From NCBI GenBank assembly GCA_030141605.1, contig JAQGDQ010000075.1, positions 1-64,000 of the forward strand: DNA of 64,000 bases. The letters run 5' to 3'. Each line of letters opens with the position of its first letter. Position 1 is the stretch's first letter. This document shows, piece after piece, positions 1 to 9,675 of the stretch. Both the position numbers and the translations under genes were made by a program. Under the pieces are notes generated by a model. It was not told the DNA's origin. It saw only the letters and a list, made by a program, of their open reading frames with translations, and ran no database searches. The DNA comes from Tubiluchus corallicola (taxonomy: Eukaryota > Priapulida > Priapulimorpha > Priapulimorphida > Tubiluchidae).

Positions 1-3000
1 ATATGCAAATTTAGTGGGTGTGAATCGGGGCTTCAAACAAAAAATTGCGAAGACAAACCCTCATACTATTACAGTGAATATCCCATGATATGTTTTAAAT
101 TTAAAACCAAGCAAAACTGCTGCAGGGCTACAACTTAGACTTTCAAGATAATCCTCACATTTCTCTATAAAATAGTTACTGCCAATACATGTATTCTGAT
201 TGAATGTAATTTATGTACTTTGTTTTGGATCTTACGAAGTCGCTAGAGTCTATTTAAAACTGTGGCGGGATGACTTTAGCTGTCCTGGGATCCCACAGTG
301 ATAACAAAATTCTAGCTGCGGAGCCAGATTAATGCATGCTTCATCCGGAAATCTTGCTCCGATGACCTCTGGAACTTAAGACTGCAACTTGCATGACGAC
401 TTCAGTTTTTTCGGTACTCTGCCGTACGAAAGAAGTAAAATCAGGACATAGACATTAAAGTCACCGCACTTGCAAGACAGATTGCTACTGTGAATGCTTT
501 AGACCAAGACAGGAGTTACCACACGTATCTCACTATGATGATTTTGACACCTTCAGGACTCCAAAGAGACAGAAAATGAATTTTAGACGAGGAAAAAACA
601 CTCTGGGAGTTTTATTTCTGAACATAATGTAATAGAGATTCAGAATAATTACCATTCCAATGGTAACTATTGCTTTTATTAAATTATTACCCTTTCTCCT
701 TGTATTCTGAGTATCCGTGGAGTGTTTGAGGAAGATCGTGAGACGCAACAAAGTTAAAATTGAAACTTTACATCAAAGTCCGGCGAAGTCCAGTCACAAA
801 TCTTCAGAAAAATGAGACGCCTGTCCTTGTTGTAAAATACAGAGCATGAAAGTTTGAAGAAACTGACACAGGAAAGCAAATGGGACAAACCACAGACCGG
901 CAATTATCTCATACAAGTATCAATAGTACCGCTTTTCTGAAAGCAGACGTTCTTAAGTTCAAGTCCCCGCTATTGAAAATGCACAATTTTTCAGACTTTC
1001 TACTTTAGTACTGCTTTCGTGTGTTTATATATTTGATTTTGCACGATGTCTTGATACACTGTGGCCTGTAATCCCCCCACCCCGTTAATAAACCTGTAGT
1101 GACCTATAGTGAAAAGTTCTGTGACAAAGTACCTCTGTAGTGTAATGGTTAGCATAGCTGCCATTAAATAAAATCCTTTAGATTTGACAAGCCACACTTC
1201 CATATTAAATCTCTGATAATTTTTCTTTCTTCGTTCAATTCTTCACGCTTGGTCTCTGGTTTAATGTACAATGACACCAGCTTCTCTAGGATACTGGAGT
1301 GACAGAAAAGTGAAATTTGATCATGAAATAAAAAAGTTTTCACAAAAAAGGACAGGGTGTTTTGTGTATATATAACACAGAAATTTGAATTGTAGTTATG
1401 CAGAAACAGCAAATTATCTGGGACTCAAAACTTGTCATCTCTTGTTGAGCTGCTTGACCATTCGTGTTCAGAAAGTACTCTAAAACTGGCGCGTAGTTGA
1501 CAATAGCAGTGATTTCAGCTACTTTTTACTATTTAGTTCTTGTTTTGTACCTATCATACAATGGTGTGCTACATTATTTAGAAAAAACTCAAAGTTGGTA
1601 ATACACATAGATAAATATTGTCCTCCTTTGCTATGCATTTGGTGCAAGTATGTATTAAAAAGTCAACTGACAAGATTAACTAGACATTTATAAACCTCGG
1701 CCATTGACTTTGTAATACATAATTGCACCACATGATTTACACAGACAAAAGCCGGATACAAAAGTTGCAAAGTCAGACAAATATCCCTCTAGCTCATAAA
1801 CAAAATGCAAACATGAGCGCACCACAAAATAAACTATTATTTTACCATCTTTAGTACTATGTAAATGACACAGGAACAGTAATGTAAATCAGTAGATGCA
1901 AAACGTGCAGGATACAGGTATAAAACATGTGCAACAGCTAATTAACATATAGGCGTTGCAAAATGTTTCAACAGTGCAGGAAAAAAGTAACCTCCTCAGA
2001 AATAGAAAGGTAAACAAGATAGCAGCATTTGTTCTTGACGGTTTTTAGTTTTTTTTTTTACTGTTACTCATTACTGTATCATTGGAAAATCATTGTTAAA
2101 ATTTGCAATGAATTTCAGCATTTGAACTAAATGAATGCATACATTATGAATACATAACATAAAATTGGACTGAATAAACTGTTTTTATTTTACTAACTCA
2201 CATTTAGTAAAAGCAGAGTACGAAATATGCATGGCTTGATCTATATAAGTATGTATATTTATCACGATACAGAAAGTGATTTTTAAGTTTTATAAAGCAG
2301 GATGTTTTTAACACTCTTCATCATTTCTTCCTGGTACGTTTCACATAATTTTTTCTAATTAGTACTTGCATGGTCTACACGTTTGGAAAGCACTGTCTGA
2401 ATATATCACAGGGAAGAATCTACCTTTAGGGAGCATATACATAAGATTTTTGTGCACCTTTCAACAAAACTAATTTATGTGCAAAAAAACTCACAAATTC
2501 TGCAAGTAAACCCACTAAAACAGAAAAGTTTTGTTAACATATTTCGCAATAACACGAATTACCAGTACATGGTAAACGTTTTCATAATAATTGTTTTTCA
2601 GCCTTTTTATTACTTACTGGCACTTTGCTTTATACTTAATAGGACAGTATTTTAACTATATTTATTTTTGAGATAAGAATAATAAATTTTGTAAATATAA
2701 ATAACAATAATAAAATAGGCTCAGCGTTTAAAATTATATATCATTAATTCGATCAGGCCACAATTAGTAACTGCAAGTCTGCCACCTACTGGCAGAAAAA
2801 TTAATGAAAATGTTACTCAAAGTTATATGTTCAGTCACTCAATGGAGACTAGTAAGACTACTAGTAGCTTTTTTCTTTTAGAATATACTGCCTGTAAGTT
2901 AAAAATTGATTCAAGGAATTATGAACTCAAAATATATTTCGAATTTTGCCTTTTCAAAAACTAGCCACGTTTTTGGAAGTGTTACCTACGAAACCATGTT

Positions 3001-3524
3001 TATAAGAGCTTGAATTCATGGTGTTCTTGTTCTCAGCAGAAATTATGAACCTACAAAGTTAATAAGATACTACGTTCAACATACTACATGATAAATTTCA
3101 AATTGCCAAATTACCTACATTTCTGCAAAACTATATTATTATCAGTGCCAAGCTAGAAAATAATGCTAGTAATCAGATGTTGTTCATATCCAATTGTCAT
3201 CTTTTGAAATTCCAGTTCTTCCTGAAACTGAACTTGCAGGCTTAAACTGAAAACTACATTATTTCCACAGTTTTGCAAATCAGAGCTATAGTACAACAAA
3301 TACACATTTATAATCAGTGAACTGCCGATATCACATTGCTGAAATTCACTGTTGTATAATAGTTTTAGTCAACAATCCCTGTAAAATTTTTTCCTGTTTC
3401 GACAATAATGAGTGATGACTTCATCTAGACTTCTCAGTAGTAATGTAACTGAGAAAGTTAGTCAGTCAGTCAGTCATTTAATGGTCATTGCATCAACATT
3501 TACACTTTGCTTATAATTGTACAA
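1..3524. other. Outer left arm, no gene recognised
   Basis: AT-rich sequence downstream of the THNSL2-like terminal exon. Open frames at 533-751, 1000-1203 and 1164-1412 (minus) match no family I know and have their counterparts in the right arm. They overlap a tRNA-like stretch and are best read as non-coding. The part at about 240-480 is GC-richer and, by eye, slightly better conserved between the arms (about 2 percent different) than the rest. That could reflect a regulatory or untranslated segment of a neighbouring gene left of the window. Confidence 0.5.
1131..1162 (+). repeat. tRNA-like 5' half (possible SINE remnant), left arm
   Basis: CTCTGTAGTGTAATGGTTAG followed by CATAGCTGCC resembles the 5' half of a tRNA (valine or aspartate type) with an A-box TAGTGTAATGG. 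No matching B-box follows at the usual distance, so this is a fragment. A B-box-like AGTTCAAGTCC lies upstream at about 954-964, in the wrong order for one unit. Confidence 0.3.
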
Positions 3525-3530
3525 TTTATT
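3525..3530 (-). terminator. Polyadenylation signal AATAAA of the THNSL2-like gene
   Basis: The minus strand reads ATTAAATAAAT about 110 bases after the stop codon, which contains both ATTAAA and the canonical AATAAA. In the right arm the matching stretch (about 9784-9794) reads ATTAAATTAAT. There the AATAAA is lost but the common variant ATTAAA remains. Placement is by motif only. Confidence 0.5.
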
Positions 3531-3641
3531 TAATCTTTGATTTGATTAGTCTACCATATAACATAGGCCAGGATAAGGATAACACATCTCAACTGTTTAT
3601 AATTAATAGAACCTTGATTTATGGTTTGGAATCTAGATTAC

Positions 3642-3855
3642 TTATGCCAATTTCCACTTTTTGCCAATGTACAAAATGGTGTCTAGTAAAATTTGCTCCC
3701 AGTCTTGGCCTTTTCTCATCTTTTGAAATTTTGTTGGTTTTTGCAGCAAATCCGTGATGTGCTTGGAAGACTGCTGAGTGAGACCAGCAGCCATAACAGC
3801 CTCGCTGAATTTAGTTGGGCTTGCAGTAGCAATACATACTCTAGGACGATCAATT
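3642..3855 (-). CDS. THNSL2: THNSL2-like exon F, terminal exon (left-arm copy)
   Basis: The acceptor is TTTTTCTTAG. The first base completes the lysine codon of exon E. The exon reads [20 protein letters not shown] and ends KKWKLA plus TAA stop at 3644-3642. It differs from the copy at 9462-9675 by two silent third-position changes (CCA/CCG and CTA/CTG). Confidence 0.9.
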
Positions 3856-6800
3856 CTAAGAAAAAAAAATAGTATATAGATTATATTATGCACGTGAAAA
3901 TTAACTTGCAATAACAATATATTATAAGTACTTCGTGTGCTATCTGAAATCTTTTTATTAGTGCCAGGCTAAAAAGAACGTGTACTTAAAGTAATAAAGC
4001 TCAAAAAGAAGTGAATTAGCATTTTAAGGAGTGCATAACTTGGACATTATCAGTGATATTTGAATTGCTCACTTCAACATAAGTAGATGACAAGGCAAAC
4101 TACAACAAGCCAAATCTCCTTTTTCTGATGCACCGATACTAAAATTTTATTACATGCTTTTATAGCACATGTGAAATCCATATCTTTCATCTGTGTTTTC
4201 TAGTTCACAGAGAAAACTGTAATGCTGTTAAAAGCTAGTAGCACCCATCCAGTGTTACTGCCAGGTGTATTTGAATGCTTTATTGCAATCTTCATTTTTA
4301 AACATTTTACTTAATGCACCAACACTATGCTATCCAACACCATGATCTTATTCTCAAATGATCTTAACATTTAAAAAGGTGTGGAATTTCTTTGATGAAT
4401 AACCATTGTGGAATTCCCATAATGGATACTATAGCCAAAGTGTTCTCAACGACATACTAATCAAATGGTTTCAGCTGGACTGTGAGCAAGTAGGTTCCCA
4501 GAAAGTGCTTGATTATATGGAACAAATTATTATTTTATGTTATATTTCATGAAACTTGGAAACCACGCTGCAAATTAGAAGCTGTGGAGATAAGGAAGCT
4601 ATACTAGATGCTATACTAGATGTGTGTGTGTGTGCGTTGCTTATTTGAAGGATATGTGATGACTACGTGAGGTACACAAACAAAAAATTGTATATCATTT
4701 TTGCTGACTTTTCCAAGGTATATGATTGCATCCCTAGAAACTGATGGTTTCAAGTAATGAAAAGACTAGGTTGTGCAGTGATTTTAATGGTGCTTGCTGT
4801 TATTTACTGTGATACTCGCTTCATCCTATGATCAGTGAGTGTGTGCATGCGTGCGTGCATGCATGCGTGTGTGTGCATATTTGAAGGATACATTCTCCAT
4901 AAGTTACAAATTACAAAGCAGCTTGCAAGGACTTGGATGCCATCAGTATACTATAAAACAGAAATGACCTAGGATGACTTGAATAAATCACATCGAGACA
5001 ACGACAAGTTTCTGGTCATCAATGATACAGAAGGAATGATTAAAAAGCAGCTATAGTGAGGCAAAATGAGAAGTAAAAAATAAATAAGGTAAATGAACAA
5101 GAAAAATGCATTTCTCAAGCACAGCCGAAAAATATTATTCTAACCTTTTTCATTTAAATGTAGCAAATTGGTTCATTGTTAATACAAATTGTTAATGTCA
5201 CGGTAGTAGCCTTTGGAGGAAAGCAAGTGTATAAAACTGTTAAAAATTTTCTACCCTTTAAGAGTGCTCAAGACTAATTAATCAATATGTAAAACATAGA
5301 GATACTTACTTTGTCTGCTTACTGTAATGGTATGCCACTCCAGCAGCTGTGTGTGGACATAGCAGATATTCATTATCATTCCAACAACGGCGCATAGTGG
5401 CTTTTACATCTTCATCGCTGGCAACAAATGTTGACATACTATTCTGTAACTGAACACAAATGAATGCTACTCCAATCACTAAAGAAAGATATTTGTGACT
5501 TATTTGCAAAAAATGTGATTCTAAGGGCCACATGATCAATTTCTCACTCTATTACATCAAAAGATAAATCCCAAAAATACTACAATGCTAGCTCTTGTTA
5601 AGTTTCTAACTCTTCAGCAAGTATTTTGAAGTCATGTGTGAATGTAAACTATGAAGCAGAACTGATACAATAACAAACAGATTCTTGTACTGCCAATTAA
5701 CATGCTTACTCAAAACTAGCTGTTTAAAATTAGTTACAAAATTTTACAACTAATCGGTTTTACAGTGCAGTGTGATGCTATTAAAATGTGTATAAAATCT
5801 TACATTCTTCAGTGTAGCATGAGCAACGTTTGTCGAACTAGATTTCTCAAATTCGTCCATGCATTTAGTAACTTCTGCATAATTTCGGCCATTAAGCAAT
5901 ACCCATATCCTTTCCATGTTGTATGGTACCTGATCACATAAGAAAGAGAACGATCATTTGTAAAGATGAAAATGAGAATAAATTCTGAATAAGGTGTATG
6001 ACGACACTGTGAAATTAACATCATAAAGATAAAAACTTGCAGGTTATTAATCTATAAAGGTTACTAGGCAAGTCCTCAAAATAAAACAAGTGACTGAGAT
6101 CAAGTTGTAACATGGCTCAATTAGCTAAACTTACTACTAATGTACAAGAATAGTGAAATACCAGCTAAACAATTTTTAATTGTTCAGAACGTTATAAACT
6201 ATCTAAACTACAGTATTTATTAATATCAAATTTTTATCATACACAGATTTTCTGCATATAAACTAAGCTTCACAGTTAGTATACCTGTATGTCCATAGAT
6301 GGAGCCAGGGTACAAAGAACATCTTTTCGAGTGGAAAAATCACCTTGGATGACAGTTCTGTGTACAATATCATTTACTGTCACAGCTGCAACAAATTTCA
6401 CAGGCAGGCCCATGTTTTGCGCTATAATTCCAGCAGTTAAATTCCCCGCAGCTCCAGTTGGTACGACAATTTCAACTTCTCTGCCTACTTCCTTGCAAAC
6501 CTTTAAAAAAATGAAAAACTTAAGTTATAACAAAATAGTGTTACTCAAAAGGGAAACAACAAAATTTAAATCTCTTACATTAATCTTTTAATACCAACTA
6601 CCACTAGCACAACTCGTTAAGTATGAAACCATTTTACGTAATTTCTGCACATTATAAGAAGTGTGTATTTCGTTGATTTCACTTGAACTAAACAACAAAA
6701 TTTAAAAACATGCAGTCCCAGATAGGAGTGCGCTATTGATCATTATCCTCCAGAGATGGAGAGTTAAAATACACATTGATAAATATATATTACAAATGAG

Positions 6801-7616
6801 TATGGAACAACTAACAATTGAGCAGATTAATTAACAGTTTTTTAAGTTAAATACATTTTAATTTGTTAAAATTTAAAAAAATGTGAATAAAGAAAATGAT
6901 TAGTTTAATATTGCTACAAAAAAGGTAATGACTTTCATATACGAACGTACAGTCAAATTGTAAACGCTGAGAAAATTATCTTTATTTATTTAAATGCTTC
7001 TGTACCTGAAAATAACCATAGAAATGGTGAGCTATTTGAACCATAATTCTTCCCCAATTAATGGAATTCAATCCGATGACGTTATACTCTCTGACGATAT
7101 CCACTTTGTTGAATATAGCTTTTATTGGTTCATCCAAATCATCTGATGTGCCCTCAACTACAAAAACAATGAAAATGGCATCACAATGAAATATAGCAGA
7201 AGGAACAATTACTGAGGGCAGCATAAATGAAATATTTAATATATCTCACATTGCATTTAAGTCAATGACTAATGTTTTTGCTACTTATAATTAAAGAAAG
7301 TAAAATGAAAATCATCGCCACTTAGCACCTGCGTTGCTACCTCAGACTAGAATGCTAACAGCTACGAAAAAATCTAGTTAGGGATTTTTCAAAAATGTAA
7401 AGTAATGTCCAAGGTTCGTACAAATTAATGAATAATTTGTCAGTAATTTTAAACACCAGCTACCTACAAACACATGTACTGAATCGTCAGTTACTGTAGT
7501 CATCATACGTTCTTGAATTTCTGAACAGTGATCTTTAGGAAGAAGAACTATAATGTCCACTCTATCTGAATGTCTAACACTCTCAATGGCAGATGAGCCT
7601 GTGTCACCAGAAGTTC
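3642..7616 (-). CDS. THNSL2: Threonine synthase-like 2 gene, 5'-truncated, six exons
   Basis: Six minus-strand exons join in frame: A 7616-7464, B 7157-7006, C 6500-6285, D 5929-5804, E 5449-5310, F 3855-3642, total 1001 nt. They encode about 332 residues of a fold-type II PLP enzyme of the threonine-synthase-like 2 family. Seen motifs are GTSGDTGS at the start of exon [13 protein letters not shown] and NSINW in exon B, the phosphate-loop motif PTGAAGN in exon C, and CPHTAAG in exon E. All introns are GT-AG with matching phases, and the frame ends in a TAA stop. Family members have about 480 residues, so roughly 150 N-terminal residues are missing, including the region that normally carries the PLP-binding lysine. 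They are not found between exon A and the arm edge at 7857, nor recognisably up to 17.8 kb. Vertebrate THNSL2 is described as an O-phosphohomoserine/threonine phospho-lyase; activity here is inference, and without the N-terminus the product would be inactive. Confidence 0.85.
5310..5449 (-). CDS. THNSL2: THNSL2-like exon E (left-arm copy)
   Basis: The acceptor is TGTTCAG; a second AG six bases downstream (TTACAG) would also keep the frame. The exon reads [19 protein letters not shown], then [18 protein letters not shown], and ends with two bases of a lysine codon before donor GTAAGT. By hand comparison it is identical over all 140 nt to the plus-strand copy at 7907-8046. Confidence 0.9.
5804..5929 (-). 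CDS. THNSL2: THNSL2-like exon D
   Basis: The acceptor is GTGATCAG. The exon has 42 whole codons beginning [14 protein letters not shown] and ending with ATLKN before donor GTAAGA. It directly follows SMDIQ of exon C in phase, as in the family. It is the last exon in the single-copy spacer before the left arm begins. Confidence 0.88.
6285..6500 (-). CDS. THNSL2: THNSL2-like exon C with PLP phosphate-binding loop
   Basis: The acceptor is TTAAAG. The exon has 72 whole codons, begins [20 protein letters not shown] and ends with [10 protein letters not shown] before donor GTATAC. PTGAAGN corresponds to the glycine-rich loop that holds the PLP phosphate in this fold. [14 protein letters not shown] is a typical THNSL2 stretch. 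A plus-strand open frame over the same bases is a shadow. Confidence 0.9.
7006..7157 (-). CDS. THNSL2: THNSL2-like exon B
   Basis: The acceptor is TTTGTAG. TT completes a valine codon split from exon A. The exon reads [13 protein letters not shown], then GLNSINWGR and AHHFYGYFQ, and ends in phase 0 with CAG before donor GTACAG. It is 152 nt long, consistent with a two-base start plus 50 codons. Confidence 0.9.
7464..7616 (-). CDS. THNSL2: THNSL2-like exon A (first exon visible)
   Basis: The acceptor is TTTCAG at 7622-7617. The exon opens with GA, completing a glycine codon of which only the last two bases are here, and reads (G)[13 protein letters not shown] through to VHVFV. It ends with one base of a split codon at donor GTAGCT (7463 downward). 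The open first codon proves that an upstream exon once existed. GTSGDTG is a family hallmark. Confidence 0.88.
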
Positions 7617-7906
7617 CTGAAAGTATTAGGGAACATCATGCAATGAGTACAGAAACATGTTTTATATTCTTGTAACAGTCAACAGAAAGGCTTGCAATCC
7701 GACTCTGAAATGCCCGACAAGTAAAACAAAGTGCATTTAGTTAGCTCAACTATTTTGATTTTGATAACTAATTGTTTTTTGCCACATAAGGCCATAACTA
7801 ATGCCTTACACGTGGCTTTAACAGATAATAGTATAGTAGCTACATTACAAAAATTTGTCACAAATATCTTTCTTTAGTGATTGGAGTAGCATTCATTTGT
7901 GTTCAG

Positions 7907-8046
7907 TTACAGAATAGTATGTCAACATTTGTTGCCAGCGATGAAGATGTAAAAGCCACTATGCGCCGTTGTTGGAATGATAATGAATATCTGCTATGTC
8001 CACACACAGCTGCTGGAGTGGCATACCATTACAGTAAGCAGACAAA
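7907..8046 (+). pseudogene. Orphan copy of THNSL2-like exon E
   Basis: Plus-strand copy of exon E in the right arm, identical to the left-arm copy over 140 nt, with the same acceptor (TGTTCAG, AG at 7905-7906) and donor (GTAAGT at 8047). In this arrangement the exons that should precede it (A-D) lie on the opposite strand, so it cannot be spliced to them. It is called a gene fragment on layout alone; its sequence shows no decay. It would be a normal exon if the spacer were inverted or if the arms are mis-joined alleles. Confidence 0.75.
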
Positions 8047-9461
8047 GTAAGTATCTCTATATTTTACATATTGATTCATAAGTCTTGAGCACTCTTAAAG
8101 GGTAGAAAATTTTTAACAGTTTTATACACTTGCTTTCCTCCAGAGGCTACTAACGTGACATTAACAATTTGTTACATTTAAATGAAAAAGGTTAGAATAA
8201 TATTTTTCGGCTGTGCTTGAGAAATGCATTTTTCTTGTTCATTTACCTTATTTATTTTCACTTCTCATTTTGCCTCACTATAGCTGCTTTTTAATCATTC
8301 CTTCTGTATCATTGATGACCAGAAACTTGTCGTTGTCTCGATGTGATTTATTCAAGTCATCCTAGGTCATTTCTGCTTTATAGTATACTGATGACATCCA
8401 AGTCCTTGCAAGCTGCTTTGTAATTTGTAACTTATGGAGAATGTATCCTTCAAATATGCACACACACGCATGCGTGCACGCACGCATGCACACACTCACT
8501 GATCGTAGGATGAAGCGACTATCACAGTAAATAACAGCAAGCACCATTAAAATCACTGCACAACCTAGTCTTTTCATTACTTGAAACCATCAGTTTCTAG
8601 GGATGCAATCATATACCTTGGAAAAGTCAGCAAAAATGATATACAATTTTTTGTTTGTGTACCTCACGTAGTCATCACATATCCTTCAAATAAGTAACGC
8701 ACACACACATCTAGTATAGCTTCCTTATCTCCACAGCTTCTAATTTGCAGCGTGATTTCCAAGTTTCATGAAATATAACATAAAATAATAATTTGTTCCA
8801 TATAATCAAGCACTTTCTGGGAACCTACTTGCTCACAGTCCAGTTGAAACCATTTGATTAGTATGTCGTTGAGAACACTTTGGCTATAGTATACATTATG
8901 GGGATTCCACATGGTTATTCATCAAATTATTCCACACCTTTTTAAATGTTAAGATCATTTAAGAATAAGATCATGGTGTTGCATAGCATGGTGTTGGTGC
9001 ATTTAAGTAAAATGTTTAAAAATGAAGGTTACAATAAAGCTTTCAAATACACGTGGCAGTAACACTGGATGGGTGTTACTAGCTTTTAACAGCATTACAG
9101 TTTTCTCTGTGAACTAGAAAACACAGATGTAAGATATGGATTTCACATGTGCTATAAAAGCATATAATAAAATTTTAGTATCGGTGCATCAGAAAAAGGA
9201 GATTTGGTTTGTTGTAGTTTGCCTTGTCATCTACTTATGTTGAAGTGAGCAATTCAAATGTCACTGATAATGTCCAAGTTATGCACTCCTTAAAATGCTA
9301 ATTCACTTCTTTTTGAGCTTTATTACTCTAAGTACAGGTTCTTTTTAGCCTGGCACTAATAAAAACATTTTAGATAGCACATGAACTGCTTATAATATAT
9401 TGTTATATTAAGTTAATTTTCACGTGCATAATATAATCTATATACTATTTTTTTTTCTTAG

Positions 9462-9675
9462 AATTGATCGTCCTAGAGTATGTATTGCTACTGCAAGCCC
9501 AACTAAATTCAGCGAGGCTGTTATGGCTGCTGGTCTCACTCAGCAGTCTTCCAAGCACATCACGGATTTGCTGCAAAAACCGACAAAATTTCAAAAGATG
9601 AGAAAAGGCCAAGACTGGGAGCAAATTTTACTGGACACCATTTTGTACATTGGCAAAAAGTGGAAATTGGCATAA
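9462..9675 (+). pseudogene. Orphan copy of THNSL2-like terminal exon F
   Basis: Plus-strand copy of exon F in the right arm, with acceptor TTTTTCTTAG (AG at 9460-9461) and the same TAA stop at 9673-9675. The encoded 70 residues are identical to the left copy; only two silent bases differ. With 7907-8046 it forms an intact but headless two-exon fragment. The preserved frame and splice sites argue against a long-dead pseudogene. Confidence 0.75.

Larger units (their letters stand above)
1..5499. repeat. Left arm of large inverted duplication
   Basis: The sequence from base 1 to about 5499 reappears as its reverse complement at 7857-13312. Base 1 pairs with 13312 and base 5499 pairs with 7857. 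Beyond 5499/7857 the match stops abruptly. The arm carries the last two exons of the THNSL2-like gene on the minus strand. The window starts inside the arm, so its outer end is unknown. Differences from the other arm include many single-base changes, a 13-bp tandem duplication near 4600-4622, and a longer TG tract at about 4620-4635. The arm lengths differ by about 43 bp. Confidence 0.95.
5500..7856. other. Single-copy spacer of the inverted duplication
   Basis: The 2.36 kb between the arms has no counterpart elsewhere in the window. It contains exons A-D of the THNSL2-like gene on the minus strand and their introns. The stretch 7617-7856, upstream of exon A, shows no further coding sequence. 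An open frame at 7679-7861 on the minus strand has no resemblance to the family's N-terminus. Confidence 0.85.

Noticed and set aside
919-975. TCAATAG...CTATTGA around a B-box-like AGTTCAAGTCC, considered as a tRNA gene
   Set aside because: The seven-base outer stem exists, but the T-stem does not pair and there is no D-arm; only 57 bases long.
1000-1412. Two overlapping ORFs preserved in both arms (mirrored at 11907-12319), considered as a small gene
   Set aside because: No family resemblance; they overlap a tRNA-like fragment, and preservation follows from the recent duplication of the whole arm.
6289-6591. 100-codon plus-strand ORF
   Set aside because: Antisense shadow of THNSL2-like exon C, whose minus-strand reading contains the family motifs.
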